Of a stretch of 58,425 nucleotides of DNA, positions 18,296 to 28,229 are shown one piece after another (the first letter of the stretch is position 1; each line of letters begins with the position of its first letter). This DNA comes from Methyloceanibacter sp. GTDB taxonomy: Bacteria; Pseudomonadota; Alphaproteobacteria; Rhizobiales; Methyloligellaceae. The notes below the pieces were generated by a model. The model saw only the letters and a list, made by a program, of their open reading frames with translations. It searched no databases and was not told the DNA's origin. The translations under genes and the position numbers were made by a program. The DNA is taken from the NCBI GenBank assembly GCA_030064755.1, contig JASJEH010000009.1:1-58425 (forward strand). The letters are read 5' to 3'.

Positions 18296-18853
18296 TTGGG
18301 CGGCACTCGAAAGCCAAACGGTGACGCAACGCTGCTCCTCGTTGGCGAGATAGGCGCGGCACAGGGCCTGAAGGGCGAGGTGCGCTTGCGGTCATACACG
18401 CAAGAGCCGACGGATATCGCCGCCTATGGGCCGCTCCGCAACGAGGCGGGCACGAAGACGATCGAGATCGACCGTATCCGTGTCACGCCCAAGGCGCTCA
18501 TCGCCCGCATCAAGGGCGTGACCACGCGCGAAGCGGCCGAAGCGCTGAATCGTACGAAGCTGTACATTTCGCGGGAAGCCCTTCAGCAGCCGGCCGATGA
18601 TGAATGGTATGTCGCGGACATGATCGGCCTCACAGCGGTCTCGCCGGAAGGCGCGCGCCTCGGCACGGTCGTCGCCATCCATAATTTTGGGGCGAGCGAC
18701 ATTTTGGAGATCGTTCCGGACGAGGGGCCCTCGTACCTCGTTGCCTTCACAGACGACACGGTACCGGAGGTCGCGATCTCGAAGGGACAGCTTGTCCTCG
18801 TACCACCGGAAGAAATCGAAGCGAGAGAAGACGACGAAGACGGAAACGCGTAA
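18296..18853 (+). CDS. rimM: Ribosome maturation factor RimM
   Basis: 16S rRNA processing factor that binds S19 in the 30S head. The N-terminal beta-barrel (LLLVGEIGAAQGLKGEVRLRSYT) and the PRC barrel (EWYVADMIGLTAVSPEGARLGTVVAIHNFGASDILEI) are both present, ending in VPPEEIEAREDD. The start is a TTG 14 bp after the rpsP stop, with AAGGA about 11 bases upstream. The first residues before LLLVGEI are not conserved, so an alternative start is possible. Gene order rpsP-rimM is the normal one. Confidence 0.94.
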   Translation: MGGTRKPNGDATLLLVGEIGAAQGLKGEVRLRSYTQEPTDIAAYGPLRNEAGTKTIEIDRIRVTPKALIARIKGVTTREAAEALNRTKLYISREALQQPADDEWYVADMIGLTAVSPEGARLGTVVAIHNFGASDILEIVPDEGPSYLVAFTDDTVPEVAISKGQLVLVPPEEIEAREDDEDGNA

Positions 18854-18911
18854 CGTCGTGCTGGCAAAAAGCCTCATCGGACAAGACGCTTCGCGCGATA
18901 GAGTGGTGGCC

Positions 18912-20210
18912 ATGTCACTTCGCCCCATCTCTCAAACAGACAGGCCGCCGCGCGAAGGCGCGACCGAATTGCTGAATCTTAAGTGGCTCGGACCTCTACG
19001 GCGCTTTGCGGAGATCGGCATCGCCGGCTATCCGCGCGAGGTCCGCCTCCGGCTCGCGATCATCAATGTGATGGCGCTGCTGATCGCCTTTGCGTCGATG
19101 ACCTATGTGGTGACCTATGCAAGCTTCGGCGTCATGAAGTACTGGCCGCTGATCGTGGTCAATCTTGGCTTGGTGGTCGTCGCATTGCTCGCGCCGCTCG
19201 CCCACCGCATCAACGATATCGCCGCGATCGTGCTGATCTGGGTCGCCGAGTACGCGGCCTTGTTCTTCTTCGTCCGCGAGCTTGGACACAACTCAGGTAT
19301 CCAGCTGAACTACATCATCGGCGCCGCCGTGGCCTTTGCGATTTGCGGATGGGGGCATATTCGGCTTGTCGTCGCCGCCGTGCTTTCCGGCCTTGCCTTG
19401 CATCTTGCCGCTTGGTTCCTGTACCCGCCGGGCAGCGCACGCATCGCCGCGGACCCTGCGCTCCTGCATAATCTCTATGTCTCGTCGGCGGTGACAACGT
19501 TTGGCATCGTCGCCCTGGTGGTGGGCTATGCGCTCAACAAAGCGGACCGGGCGCGAGCCGAGGCCGACAAGCTGCTGGCGAACATCCTGCCTGAACCTAT
19601 CATCGACCGCCTGAAGCAGGTGCCGGAAGGGCGCATCGCCGACGCGGTACCGGACGCCTCGGTCCTGTTCAGCGATCTCGTCGGCTTCACGGCACTCTCG
19701 CAGAAAATCGGCGCCGCCCGCACCGTGGAGATCTTGGATAGCCTGGTGACAGAATTCGATCGTCTCGCGGTCGAACATGGGGTTGAGAAGATTAAAACAA
19801 TCGGCGATGGCTACATGGCCGTCGCGGGCGTCAGCCAGCACCAGGCCGATCATTGCGCACGCCTCGCCCGGCTGGCGCTCGCCTTGCCGAGAGTCGTGGC
19901 GGCGGTATCGAAGACGCACGATGTAGAGTTGCGTATCCGTATCGGCATCGCCAGCGGACCTGTGATGGCGGGGGTCATAGGCGCGGACAAATTCTCTTAC
20001 GACGTCTGGGGCGAGACCGTGAATTTCGCGGCCCGGCTAGAGTCCCACGGTCTGCCGGGCGAGATTCAGGTCTCAAGCAACGTGCGCGAAGCATTGGGCG
20101 ACGCCTTCTTGCTGACAGAACGCGGCCCCATATCGATCAAAGGCGTGGGGACGCGGGAGACCTGGTTCTTGATCGAAGAGATGGGAGTAGCCCCCGATCC
20201 CATCTCCTGA
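18912..20210 (+). CDS. Membrane class III adenylate cyclase
   Basis: A 432-aa protein with six predicted transmembrane helices (about residues 47-208) followed by a class III cyclase domain (about 245-420). Catalytic parts are intact: metal-binding Asp255 in FSDLVGFT and Asp299 in KTIGDGYM, with Lys295 and the Asp of SYDVWG as adenine-specificity residues. The transition-state Asn and Arg are in VNFAARLES. It should make cAMP from ATP at the inner membrane. The start at MSLRPISQTD is preferred; the ribosome-binding site is weak. It is inserted between rimM and trmD, where a cyclase is not expected. Confidence 0.92.
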   Translation: MSLRPISQTDRPPREGATELLNLKWLGPLRRFAEIGIAGYPREVRLRLAIINVMALLIAFASMTYVVTYASFGVMKYWPLIVVNLGLVVVALLAPLAHRINDIAAIVLIWVAEYAALFFFVRELGHNSGIQLNYIIGAAVAFAICGWGHIRLVVAAVLSGLALHLAAWFLYPPGSARIAADPALLHNLYVSSAVTTFGIVALVVGYALNKADRARAEADKLLANILPEPIIDRLKQVPEGRIADAVPDASVLFSDLVGFTALSQKIGAARTVEILDSLVTEFDRLAVEHGVEKIKTIGDGYMAVAGVSQHQADHCARLARLALALPRVVAAVSKTHDVELRIRIGIASGPVMAGVIGADKFSYDVWGETVNFAARLESHGLPGEIQVSSNVREALGDAFLLTERGPISIKGVGTRETWFLIEEMGVAPDPIS

Positions 20211-20234
20211 GCGCCACGTGGTAAGACTAGGGTC

Positions 20235-20936
20235 ATGACTTGGAAGGCGACCGTCCTCACCCTTTTCCCTGAGATGTATCCGGGCCCGCTCGGCTTGAGC
20301 CTTGCCGGGAAAGCGCTCGCCGAAGAGACCTGGCAGCTTGAGACGATTGATATCCGCGACTTCGCCCACGACAAGCACCGTTCCGTGGACGACACACCGG
20401 CCGGCGGCGGGGCGGGCATGATCATGCGCGCCGACATTGCCGCGGCCGCCATCGATGCCGCCCGCAAAAACGTCCCAGCCGGGACAGCCACAATTTACCT
20501 CTCTCCCCGTGGAACGCCGCTGACCCAGGCGGGTGTGGAGATGCTGGCTCATGGTCCCGGCGTGATCCTGCTCTGTGGCCGGTTCGAAGGCCTAGACCAG
20601 CGCGTGCTCGACGCCCGTGACATCGAGGAAGTCTCGATCGGCGACTACGTTCTCTCAGGGGGCGATCTGGCGGCTCACGTGGTCATGGACGCCTGCGTGC
20701 GGCTGCTGCCCGGCGTCGTCGGCAATGCGGGCACTCACAAGGAGGAGAGCTTCGCCTCAGGCCTCCTGGAATACCCGCACTACACCCGCCCTCGCGACTT
20801 CGAGGGCCACACCATCCCCGACGTGCTGCTGTCCGGCGATCACGAGAGAATCGCCCGCTGGCGCCGCGAGCAGGCGGAAGCTCTCACAAAATCCCGTCGG
20901 CCCGATCTTTGGGAAAAGCGCAAAACCCAATCTTGA
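20235..20936 (+). CDS. trmD: tRNA (guanine37-N1)-methyltransferase
   Basis: SPOUT-class methyltransferase that makes m1G37 and prevents +1 frameshifts. The trefoil-knot core is clear: [24 protein letters not shown], and [30 protein letters not shown]. The C-terminal domain has [23 protein letters not shown]. Its 233 aa are standard. It lies 24 bp after the cyclase gene and is probably co-transcribed with it. Confidence 0.97.
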   Translation: MTWKATVLTLFPEMYPGPLGLSLAGKALAEETWQLETIDIRDFAHDKHRSVDDTPAGGGAGMIMRADIAAAAIDAARKNVPAGTATIYLSPRGTPLTQAGVEMLAHGPGVILLCGRFEGLDQRVLDARDIEEVSIGDYVLSGGDLAAHVVMDACVRLLPGVVGNAGTHKEESFASGLLEYPHYTRPRDFEGHTIPDVLLSGDHERIARWRREQAEALTKSRRPDLWEKRKTQS

Positions 20937-20997
20937 TCAAGGTCAGAGCCGCCGGGGCACCACATCGTAAAGTCCATTGAAAAAGAAGGAGTTGGGT

Positions 20998-21321
20998 ATG
21001 AAATCTGTCGTGATTCTAGTTGCCATGTTGGGATTTGGTCTTCCAGGCGATGCACACGCTCAAGACGCCGATATCGCTGCCGGGAAAGCCTATGCGGAAG
21101 AGGTTTGCGCGCGCTGTCACGCGGTTCTGGCAGGCGAGGACATGTCTCCCGACTTTAGCGCCACACCGTTCGAGCAAGTGGCAAAGACGCCCGGCATGAC
21201 GGAGATGGCTCTGTCTGTCTTCTTGCAGACCCCCCATATCGACATGCCCAATCTCATCCTAGAGCAGGACGATGCGCGGAATGTCATCGCCTATATCCGG
21301 AGCCTCGACGGCCGGGAGTAA
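20998..21321 (+). CDS. Small periplasmic c-type cytochrome
   Basis: A 107-aa class I cytochrome c with a signal peptide (residues 1 to about 22, ending AHA). A single heme-binding CARCH motif is near residue 38, and a likely distal Met ligand lies in HIDMPNLIL. A closing helix ARNVIAYIRSL is typical of the fold. AAGGAG precedes the ATG; a longer in-frame reading starting MKKKELG ignores that site. It would need the Ccm system encoded 14 kb to the left. Its redox partner is unknown. It interrupts trmD-rplS. Confidence 0.88.
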   Translation: MKSVVILVAMLGFGLPGDAHAQDADIAAGKAYAEEVCARCHAVLAGEDMSPDFSATPFEQVAKTPGMTEMALSVFLQTPHIDMPNLILEQDDARNVIAYIRSLDGRE

Positions 21322-21515
21322 GGCCCAATTTCGCCCCTGAAAACCATCGACAAACCCCACGCCCTGGGGTAGGAAATCCCCGCTGGCTGCCGGGCTAAGG
21401 CCTTGGGCGGCCTCAAAGGTCTGGGAAACACCTCCAGACGACGACCAATCAAAAAGAATGGCGTTCGCTCATGAGGCCCTCGTGGCCCAGCAGGCGCCCG
21501 TGAAAGGCTTGAGAG

Positions 21516-22226
21516 ATGAACATTATTGCCGAGCTCGAGAAAGAGCAGGTCGCCGAGCGCCTGAATAAGCGCAGCGTGCCGGAATTCGGCCCCGGTGACA
21601 CCGTCCGCGTCAACGTGAAGGTGGTGGAAGGCGAACGCACCCGCGTTCAGGCCTATGAGGGCGTGTGCATCGGACGCGCCAATGGCGGCATCCACGAGAA
21701 CTTCACAGTCCGCAAGATTTCCTACGGCGAGGGCGTGGAGCGTGTTTTCCCGATTCACTCGCCGCTGATCGAATCCATCGAAGTCGTCCGTCATGGCCGG
21801 GTGCGCCGGGCGAAGCTCTATTACTTGCGTGGCCGCCGCGGTAAGGCCGCCCGTATTCCGGAGCGCCGAGACACTCGTGACGCGAAGGGTAAGAAGGGTC
21901 ACAGCTTCAAGGGCTTCACCAAGCCAAAGGGCGAGCCGGACGATCTTAAGCTTGTCGCTGGCATTACCGAGGATCTCGAGAAGAAGCTGAACAAGCTCGG
22001 CGTCACCAAAATCGAGCAGATCGCGACCATGAGCGACGATGCAATCGCCTTTCTCTCGGATAAGCTTTCGCTTGGCAGCCAGATCGAGGACGGCGACTGG
22101 ACCGGAAAAGCCATCGCCGCAATGGCGGAGATGACCGCCGACGAAGTCCCCGAGATCCAGGGCGGCGCCGAGACCGCCGAGGCCGATACAGGCGACGCCG
22201 ATACGGCTGAGAAGAAAGACGCTTAG
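21516..22226 (+). CDS. rplS: 50S ribosomal protein L19 with extra C-terminal domain
   Basis: The L19 core covers residues 1 to about 118 ([50 protein letters not shown]). After a basic linker comes a second domain at about 141-203 that starts [20 protein letters not shown] and continues [12 protein letters not shown] to IEDGDW. This closely resembles the helix-hairpin-helix-like domain at the C-terminus of rhizobial L21 and of some NuoE proteins. An acidic tail ([17 protein letters not shown]) ends the protein. The 236 aa are about twice the usual L19 length. A 194-nt leader without ORF precedes the ATG. Confidence 0.94.
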   Translation: MNIIAELEKEQVAERLNKRSVPEFGPGDTVRVNVKVVEGERTRVQAYEGVCIGRANGGIHENFTVRKISYGEGVERVFPIHSPLIESIEVVRHGRVRRAKLYYLRGRRGKAARIPERRDTRDAKGKKGHSFKGFTKPKGEPDDLKLVAGITEDLEKKLNKLGVTKIEQIATMSDDAIAFLSDKLSLGSQIEDGDWTGKAIAAMAEMTADEVPEIQGGAETAEADTGDADTAEKKDA

Positions 22227-22244
22227 CGCCTTTCGAAGCAGGAC

Positions 22245-22267
22245 CGGCCGGACACATGATCCGGCCG
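22245..22267. terminator. GC-rich hairpin after rplS
   Basis: CGGCCGGA and TCCGGCCG form a perfect 8-bp stem with a 7-nt loop, 19 bp after the rplS stop. There is no T run, so it may stall or protect the transcript end rather than terminate it fully. Confidence 0.4.
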
Positions 22268-22410
22268 CCCCTCTAGAAATCGGTCGATGCTTTTTCGGGC
22301 GGCTCACCTCGGCGCCCTGCTGGGCGCCATCGAAGGTTCGCCGCTGAACTGGAATTTCTGGATTCAATCGCCATCTCAGGCGTAACGATCCGAAAGGTTG
22401 GGTTCATTCA

Positions 22411-23817
22411 ATGGCAAAACCCCGCACGCTCTACGACAAGATCTGGGACGAACACTTGGTGCACGAGGCTCCTGACGGGACGAGCCTCATCTATATCGAC
22501 CGTCATCTCGTCCACGAAGTCACGAGCCCGCAGGCGTTCGAAGGCTTGCGCATGGCCGGCCGCGACGTCCGTGCGCCGGAGAAGACGCTTGCCGTCGTGG
22601 ACCACAACGTTCCGACCACAGACCGTTCCAAGGGCATTGACGACCCGGATTCAGCGATCCAGGTCGAAGCGCTCGCCAAGAACGCGGCGGACTTCGGCAT
22701 CGACTATTATCACGAGCTCGACGAGCGTCAGGGTATCGTCCACGTCGTCGGCCCGGAGCAAGGCTTCACCCTACCTGGCACCACCATCGTATGCGGCGAT
22801 AGCCACACCTCGACTCATGGTGCGTTTGGCGCGCTGGCTCATGGGATCGGTACGTCGGAAGTCGAGCATGTGCTTGCCACCCAGACGCTGATCCAGCAAA
22901 AGGCCAAAAACATGCTGGTGCGCGTGGAAGGCAAGCTGCCGGACAACGTCACCGCAAAAGACATCATCCTTGCCATCATCGGCGAGATCGGCACGGCCGG
23001 GGGCACCGGACACGTGATCGAATATGCGGGCGAGACCATTCGCGACCTGACCATGGAAGGCCGTATGACCGTCTGCAACATGTCGATCGAGGGCGGCGCC
23101 CGTGCGGGGCTGATCGCGCCTGATCAGAAGACCTTCGACTACATCATGGGCCGCCCACGCGCGCCGAAGGGGGCCGCGTTCGAAATGGCGAAGGCCCATT
23201 GGGAAACGCTGTTCACGGACGAAGGTGCGCATTTCGACGCAGAGGTCGTGCTGGACGCGGCCAACCTGCCGCCCATTGTCACCTGGGGTACGAGCCCTGA
23301 GCAGGTCGTGGCGATCGACGGCCATGTGCCGAGCCCCGAAGATATCGCCGACGAGACGAAGCGCCAGGCGGCGGTCCGCGCCCTCGACTATATGGGCCTC
23401 AAGGGCGGCGAGAAGATCACTGACATCGCACTGGACCGCATCTTTATCGGTTCCTGCACAAATGGCCGCATCGAAGACTTACGCGCTGTAGCGAAGGTCG
23501 TCGAAGGTCAGCATGTCAACGAAAACCTGAACGCGATGATCGTGCCGGGCTCCGGACTTGTGAAACTCCAGGCCGAGGAAGAAGGCCTCGATAGGATCTT
23601 TACCGACGCCGGCTTCGAATGGCGCGAGCCGGGCTGTTCCATGTGCTTGGCCATGAACCCGGATAAGCTCGCGCCCGGCGAGCGGTGCGCCTCGACTTCG
23701 AACCGCAATTTCGAGGGCCGCCAAGGCCGTCTAGGACGCACCCATCTGGTATCGCCGCAAATGGCGGCTGCGGCTGCCATCGCCGGTCACTTCGTCGACA
23801 TTCGCGATCTGCAATAG
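22411..23817 (+). CDS. leuC: 3-isopropylmalate dehydratase large subunit
   Basis: [4Fe-4S] large subunit of isopropylmalate isomerase (leucine pathway). It opens with [12 protein letters not shown]. The active-site segment is [23 protein letters not shown]. The three cluster cysteines are in [12 protein letters not shown] and GCSMCLAMN, followed by [11 protein letters not shown]. It pairs with leuD, which lies 2.1 kb downstream and separated by three other genes, instead of the usual adjacency. Length (468 aa) is normal. Confidence 0.97.
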   Translation: MAKPRTLYDKIWDEHLVHEAPDGTSLIYIDRHLVHEVTSPQAFEGLRMAGRDVRAPEKTLAVVDHNVPTTDRSKGIDDPDSAIQVEALAKNAADFGIDYYHELDERQGIVHVVGPEQGFTLPGTTIVCGDSHTSTHGAFGALAHGIGTSEVEHVLATQTLIQQKAKNMLVRVEGKLPDNVTAKDIILAIIGEIGTAGGTGHVIEYAGETIRDLTMEGRMTVCNMSIEGGARAGLIAPDQKTFDYIMGRPRAPKGAAFEMAKAHWETLFTDEGAHFDAEVVLDAANLPPIVTWGTSPEQVVAIDGHVPSPEDIADETKRQAAVRALDYMGLKGGEKITDIALDRIFIGSCTNGRIEDLRAVAKVVEGQHVNENLNAMIVPGSGLVKLQAEEEGLDRIFTDAGFEWREPGCSMCLAMNPDKLAPGERCASTSNRNFEGRQGRLGRTHLVSPQMAAAAAIAGHFVDIRDLQ

Positions 23818-23858
23818 ACCTTCGCACGCGCCAACCGCAGCTTTCTTGGAGAGGCGGC

Positions 23859-24644
23859 ATGACATCGCTGGTCCAAAAGAAGTTTGGTGAGGCGGCGGCT
23901 GACTATGCGTCTTGCGCGGTGCATGCAGAAGGCCCGACGCTCGCGCGCCTCACAGAACTGATCGAGACCAAGCCCACGTGGCGGCAGTTGGACATTGCCA
24001 CGGGCGCGGGCCACACGGCCCTCGCCTTCGCGCCGCACATCGCGAAATCGACGGCCAGCGACATCACGCCGGAGATGCTGGCCGAGGTGAAGCGGCTTGC
24101 CAAGGAGCGCGGACTCACCAACGTGGTCACACGGAAAGCCAACGCGCAAGACCTGCCCTTCCCCGATACAAGCTTCCACCTCGTGACCTGCCGGCTGGCG
24201 GCGCATCACTTTCCGAAGCCGAAGGACTACGTAGCGGAGTCTGCCCGCGTGTTGATTCCCGGCGGCATGTTCGCCCTCGTGGACAATGTCTCTCCGGACG
24301 ATTCGGACATCGCTGCCCAATACAACACCTTTGAGAAGCTGCGCGACCCGAGCCATGTCCGGGCGCTGTCGGTAAAGGAATGGTGCGCGCTGATCGATGC
24401 GGCAGGGCTGGACCTCCTGTCGGCGGAGGTCATGGACCAGGATATCGGGTTTGATGCCTGGGTCGCGCGCATGCGGTGCTCAAGCGAGACAACTACCCGT
24501 TTGCGAGAGATGCTGGACGCTGGGCCACTTCGGTCGCTGCTGCGTCCGCGCGAGGAGGAAGGTGGGCTCACGTTCACCTTGCGTGAAGCTATCATCCTCG
24601 CCAGCAAGCCCGGGAACCTTGGCCGAACCGCGCCCAAACCCTAA
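23859..24644 (+). CDS. Class I SAM-dependent methyltransferase
   Basis: A 261-aa protein with a UbiE/MenG-like Rossmann methyltransferase fold. SAM motif I is QLDIATGAGHTALAFAPH (about 42-59), followed by the acidic position in ASDITPEML, motif II FPDTSFHLVTCRLAAHHF and motif III VLIPGGMFALVDN. The acceptor is unknown. GGAGAGG lies just ahead of the ATG. The stop is immediately followed by the next gene's ATG, so the two are coupled. Confidence 0.88.
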   Translation: MTSLVQKKFGEAAADYASCAVHAEGPTLARLTELIETKPTWRQLDIATGAGHTALAFAPHIAKSTASDITPEMLAEVKRLAKERGLTNVVTRKANAQDLPFPDTSFHLVTCRLAAHHFPKPKDYVAESARVLIPGGMFALVDNVSPDDSDIAAQYNTFEKLRDPSHVRALSVKEWCALIDAAGLDLLSAEVMDQDIGFDAWVARMRCSSETTTRLREMLDAGPLRSLLRPREEEGGLTFTLREAIILASKPGNLGRTAPKP

Positions 24645-25052
24645 ATGTGGATGATGCAAAAGCACACACTCCCCGGCATCGGCGATTTCGAGCAGGTCGC
24701 GAACGAAACTTTCGCGAAACTTCCCGCCGCGTTCCGGGACATGACCAAGGACGTGGTCATCCGTGTCGAGGATTTTCCGACCCGCGACGTGCTGCGGACC
24801 CTCAACATCGATTCGCCGTTCGGACTCCTTGGGCTCTATCACGGCGTGGACCTCACCCGGCAAAGCGTGCTCGACGTCTCACCGTTGCCGGAGATGATCT
24901 TTCTCTACCGCCGGCCGATCCTGGCCTACTGGGAAACCCACGACGAGGCGCTTGAGGACATTATCGCCCATGTGCTGATCCACGAGATCGGCCATCACTT
25001 CGGGCTATCCGATGCCGACATGGAGCGCATCGAGTCCGAAGCCGCTGGCTAA
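24645..25052 (+). CDS. Zincin-like metallopeptidase family protein
   Basis: A 135-aa protein of the small bacterial zincin family (once DUF1025). The signature HEIGHHFGLSDADME near residues 116-130 has HExxH plus a third His and the conserved Asp, and the usual LGLYHGVDLT-type segment lies upstream. No signal peptide, so cytosolic. The family's substrate is not established. The ATG directly follows the methyltransferase stop. Confidence 0.88.
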   Translation: MWMMQKHTLPGIGDFEQVANETFAKLPAAFRDMTKDVVIRVEDFPTRDVLRTLNIDSPFGLLGLYHGVDLTRQSVLDVSPLPEMIFLYRRPILAYWETHDEALEDIIAHVLIHEIGHHFGLSDADMERIESEAAG

Positions 25053-25060
25053 GCCGTTTC

Positions 25061-25164
25061 CGGACTTGGAATGCGGACTTGGGATGCGGACTTGGGATGA
25101 GGACTTGGGATGAGGACTTGGGATGAGGACTTGGGATGAGGACTTGGAATGCGCACCTGGGATG
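25061..25164. repeat. 13-bp minisatellite, eight units
   Basis: Eight perfect-length head-to-tail copies of a 13-mer with consensus AGGACTTGGGATG. Units 1-3 start with C instead of A, units 1 and 7 have GAATG, and unit 8 is most diverged (CGCACCTGGGATG). The array starts 8 bp after the metallopeptidase stop and ends 56 bp before the next ATG. A 13-bp period makes it non-coding. Confidence 0.95.
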
Positions 25165-25220
25165 GCGCGACAAGCATGGTCATTGTCTGGACACCATTCC
25201 GCTTCTAAACTGTTGGGAAG

Positions 25221-25826
25221 ATGGGGTTCAGGACAACGATACTGGGGTGCGTGCTGTCCGCCGCCGTTTTCGCGGCTGCGCTGAGCATGGGCCAATCGGC
25301 GACGGCGCAAGAGTTCACCTTTCGCGGCGGCGGGGCAAAGGCGCCTTCGATTGGCCAGTACATGAACCAGGCGGGTCCGCAGACAAAGGAAGTCCCGCAC
25401 GGCGAGATGACGATCGACGGGATCCGGGTCAACTGCGGCACGCGTCCGACGGTTCTCAACCCGAAGTTCGATAGCTGGGGCGGCGCTTTTCCCGGCTTCC
25501 TGATCATGAACACCGCCAAGATCAAGGGCCTCTCCACGCAAGTGAAGCTCTACATCTATTCCCACGAATGCGGGCACCAGTTCATCGGCGCGAGCGAGAC
25601 AAAGGCAGACCTCTTCGCCATCCGCCGCGGCGTGAGATGGGGCTGGCTTGATGCGCAGGGCATGGAAGAGATCTGCACCTTCATTTCAAAACTGAAGGGC
25701 AGTGCCGTGCATCCGCCGGGTCCAAAGCGCTGCACGACCATGCGGAATTACTACCGCGAGCTCGTGAGCGGGGAGCATCGGGCAGGCTCTGGTGTGAAGC
25801 CCAATACGCTTGGCCCATCCAACTGA
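25221..25826 (+). CDS. Secreted protein with HECGH motif, unknown
   Basis: A 201-aa protein with a clear signal peptide (hydrophobic about residues 8-26, ending ATA). The centre carries [25 protein letters not shown]. The His-Glu and second His five residues on, with a following Glu and Asp, look like a metalloprotease zinc site, although the sequence is HECGH and the family is one I cannot name. Three more cysteines may form disulfides. It follows a cytosolic HExxH gene, so two possible zincins lie side by side. Any peptidase activity is inference. Confidence 0.65.
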   Translation: MGFRTTILGCVLSAAVFAAALSMGQSATAQEFTFRGGGAKAPSIGQYMNQAGPQTKEVPHGEMTIDGIRVNCGTRPTVLNPKFDSWGGAFPGFLIMNTAKIKGLSTQVKLYIYSHECGHQFIGASETKADLFAIRRGVRWGWLDAQGMEEICTFISKLKGSAVHPPGPKRCTTMRNYYRELVSGEHRAGSGVKPNTLGPSN

Positions 25827-25966
25827 CGCCGAGCATCATTGCAGCCCATACGCGGCCAAAACCCCCGCGCGCCGCACTTGATCGCATCCCCAACTCCGCG
25901 GTTGGTTCCAACGGTAGCAAGTCAGCTCGAAAAGCTCTATATGGCTCAGCGTATAGAGGTTCAGAC

Positions 25967-26572
25967 ATGGAAAAATTCACGACACTCACGGGCATTGCGG
26001 CGCACCTGCCGATGATCAACGTCGATACCGACATGATCATCCCGAAGAACTATCTGAAAACGATCAAGCGTACGGGCTTGGGCGAAGGCCTTTTTGCCGA
26101 GCTACGCTATGACGAGAACGGCCAGAAGCACGAGCATTTCGTGCTCCACAAAGAACCCTACACGAACGCCGAGATCTTGATCGCGGGAGAGAATTTTGGC
26201 TGCGGCTCAAGCCGCGAGCACGCGCCTTGGGCCCTACTCGATTTCGGCTTTCGCTGCATCATCGCGCCGTCCTTTGCGGACATCTTCTACAACAACTGTT
26301 TCAAGAACGGCATTCTGCCCATCGTCCTCCCGCAGGAAGAGATCAACAAGCTGATCGACGATGCGGAGCGCGGCGACAATGCACGGCTCACCATCGATCT
26401 AGAAGCGCAGGAGATTTCAGGCCCGGATGGCGGCAAGATCCATTTCGACATCGACCCGCACCGCAAGCGCTGCCTGATCGAAGGGCTCGACGATATCGGC
26501 CTCACGTTGGAAAAGGCCGAGCACATCGACCGCTTCGAAGAGCAGGCGGGGACCGTGAGGCCCTGGGTCTAG
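25967..26572 (+). CDS. leuD: 3-isopropylmalate dehydratase small subunit
   Basis: Swivel-domain subunit of isopropylmalate isomerase. Family marks are [14 protein letters not shown] near the start, [21 protein letters not shown] in the middle and [13 protein letters not shown]. The 201 aa are normal. It acts with LeuC, encoded 2.1 kb upstream on the same strand. The intervening methyltransferase and two zincin-like genes are not leucine genes. The stop is 5 bp from that of the convergent next gene. Confidence 0.97.
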   Translation: MEKFTTLTGIAAHLPMINVDTDMIIPKNYLKTIKRTGLGEGLFAELRYDENGQKHEHFVLHKEPYTNAEILIAGENFGCGSSREHAPWALLDFGFRCIIAPSFADIFYNNCFKNGILPIVLPQEEINKLIDDAERGDNARLTIDLEAQEISGPDGGKIHFDIDPHRKRCLIEGLDDIGLTLEKAEHIDRFEEQAGTVRPWV

Positions 26573-26577
26573 GACGC

Positions 26578-27033
26578 CTACTCAAACGGAACCGGGTCTG
26601 TTTCCTGTTCGGCGACCGTTTCGCCGCCGCGGGTAACGGTGATGTGCGCCGTGTACCCGCCTTTGGGCCAGCCGCCCGCGGGCACACCCGTCTTGCCGGC
26701 CTGGAGGAGGACCGACGCATCGTCTTCCGTGACGTCGCGGACATTATTCATCAGCGACTTGCCGTCCAGCTTGAGATGGATTTCGATCTTGTCGCCCTTC
26801 TTGGCGTGAGCGACCCAGCCATAGGCGACACCCGCTGAGTCAAACCGGGGCTTCGGCAACGCCTCGCGCTTTAGCAGTGTCTCCTCGTCCACAGGACGGT
26901 CGGCTAACCCGAGGCTGACCACGGTGGTCTTGGCATCAGCGACGTCGGCCTTGTCGGCCTCTGCTCCTTCAGCCGAAGCCAGGCTGGACCCGAAGGCCAG
27001 TACAAGAACTGTCAACAGCACCCTTGTCAGCAT
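26578..27033 (-). CDS. Secreted protein, unknown
   Basis: A 151-aa protein with a signal peptide (residues 1 to about 21, cleavage after ASA), an acidic early region, then [21 protein letters not shown] and [19 protein letters not shown], which suggest an immunoglobulin-like beta fold. No cysteines in the mature part and no catalytic motif. I do not recognise the family. It lies convergent to leuD and divergent from leuB. Confidence 0.6.
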   Translation of the reverse strand: MLTRVLLTVLVLAFGSSLASAEGAEADKADVADAKTTVVSLGLADRPVDEETLLKREALPKPRFDSAGVAYGWVAHAKKGDKIEIHLKLDGKSLMNNVRDVTEDDASVLLQAGKTGVPAGGWPKGGYTAHITVTRGGETVAEQETDPVPFE

Positions 27034-27117
27034 CTCTTACTCCCGCTACCCAAAACGCCGCCGGACGGTTTCCGGCTTTCTTTGATAGATGCTTTAGCAC
27101 AGGGCGGACGCAACTTC

Positions 27118-28224
27118 ATGGCTTCATTCAAACTCTTACTTCTTCCTGGCGATGGCATCGGCACCGAGGTGATGGGCGAGGTTGCGCGTCTCGTGGATTG
27201 GGCCAACGGAACAGGCGAAATCGCGATCGAGACCGAAACGGATTTGGTGGGCGGCTGCGCCTATGACGACCACGGCGAAGCCATCTCCGAGGCGGCGATG
27301 ACAACGGCTCATGCGGCCGACGCGGTCATGCTCGGCGCCGTGGGTGGCCCCAAATGGGATGGCGTACCCTACGAGAAGCGCCCCGAGGCGGGGCTCTTAC
27401 GTCTCAGAAAGGACCTCGAACTATTTGCCAATCTGCGTCCCGCGATTTGCTATGCCGCTCTCGCCGATGCGTCTTCCTTGAAGCGCGAACTGGTGGAAGG
27501 GCTGGACATTATGATCGTGCGCGAACTGACGGGTGGCGTCTATTTCGGCGAGCCGAAGGAGATCACCGATCTCGGCAACGGCCAGAAACGCGCGGTCGAC
27601 ACGCAGGTTTACGAGACGTTCGAGATCGAGCGTATCGCCGCCGTCGCCTTCGACCTCGCCCGCAAGCGCGGTAACATGGTGCACTCGGCTGAGAAGCGGA
27701 ATGTCATGAAGACGGGCGTGCTTTGGAACGAGGTGGTCACGCAAGTGCACAAGGATACCTATTCGGACGTCAAGCTCGAGCACATCCTTGCGGATAATTG
27801 CGCCATGCAACTCGTTCGCGCACCCAAGCAGTTCGATGTGATCGTTACCGACAATCTTTTCGGCGATGTACTGTCCGATGAAGCGGCGATGGCCACGGGC
27901 TCTCTTGGCATGCTGCCCTCGGCTTCGCTGGGTGCGGCGGATGAAGCCGGCATGCGGCCCGCCATGTACGAGCCCGTGCACGGGTCGGCTCCCGATATCG
28001 CCGGCCAGGGCAAGGCCAACCCCATTGCGACCATCGCCAGCTTCGCCATGTGCCTGCGCTATTCCTTTGATCAGGGCGCCCTCGCGGACAGGGTCGAGGG
28101 CGCCATCGCAAACGTCCTGGATCAAGGCTTGCGGACAGGCGATATTGCGCAGGAGGGCTGCAAGACAGTGGGAACGCGCGATATGGGCGATGCCATCATC
28201 GCGTCGCTAAACAATGGCAGTTAG
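27118..28224 (+). CDS. leuB: 3-isopropylmalate dehydrogenase
   Basis: NAD-dependent oxidative decarboxylase, third step of leucine synthesis. Opening [21 protein letters not shown], substrate-binding [13 protein letters not shown], catalytic lysine region [15 protein letters not shown], and metal/NAD segment [26 protein letters not shown] are intact. The ATG before [12 protein letters not shown] is chosen; an upstream in-frame ATG adds 12 unconserved residues. It completes leuC, leuD and leuB in one 6-kb stretch; leuA is not here. Confidence 0.97.
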   Translation: MASFKLLLLPGDGIGTEVMGEVARLVDWANGTGEIAIETETDLVGGCAYDDHGEAISEAAMTTAHAADAVMLGAVGGPKWDGVPYEKRPEAGLLRLRKDLELFANLRPAICYAALADASSLKRELVEGLDIMIVRELTGGVYFGEPKEITDLGNGQKRAVDTQVYETFEIERIAAVAFDLARKRGNMVHSAEKRNVMKTGVLWNEVVTQVHKDTYSDVKLEHILADNCAMQLVRAPKQFDVIVTDNLFGDVLSDEAAMATGSLGMLPSASLGAADEAGMRPAMYEPVHGSAPDIAGQGKANPIATIASFAMCLRYSFDQGALADRVEGAIANVLDQGLRTGDIAQEGCKTVGTRDMGDAIIASLNNGS

Positions 28225-28229
28225 GTGAT

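Noticed and set aside
25061-25164. CRISPR array
   Set aside because: The 13-bp units are directly adjacent with no spacers, and no cas gene is in the window.
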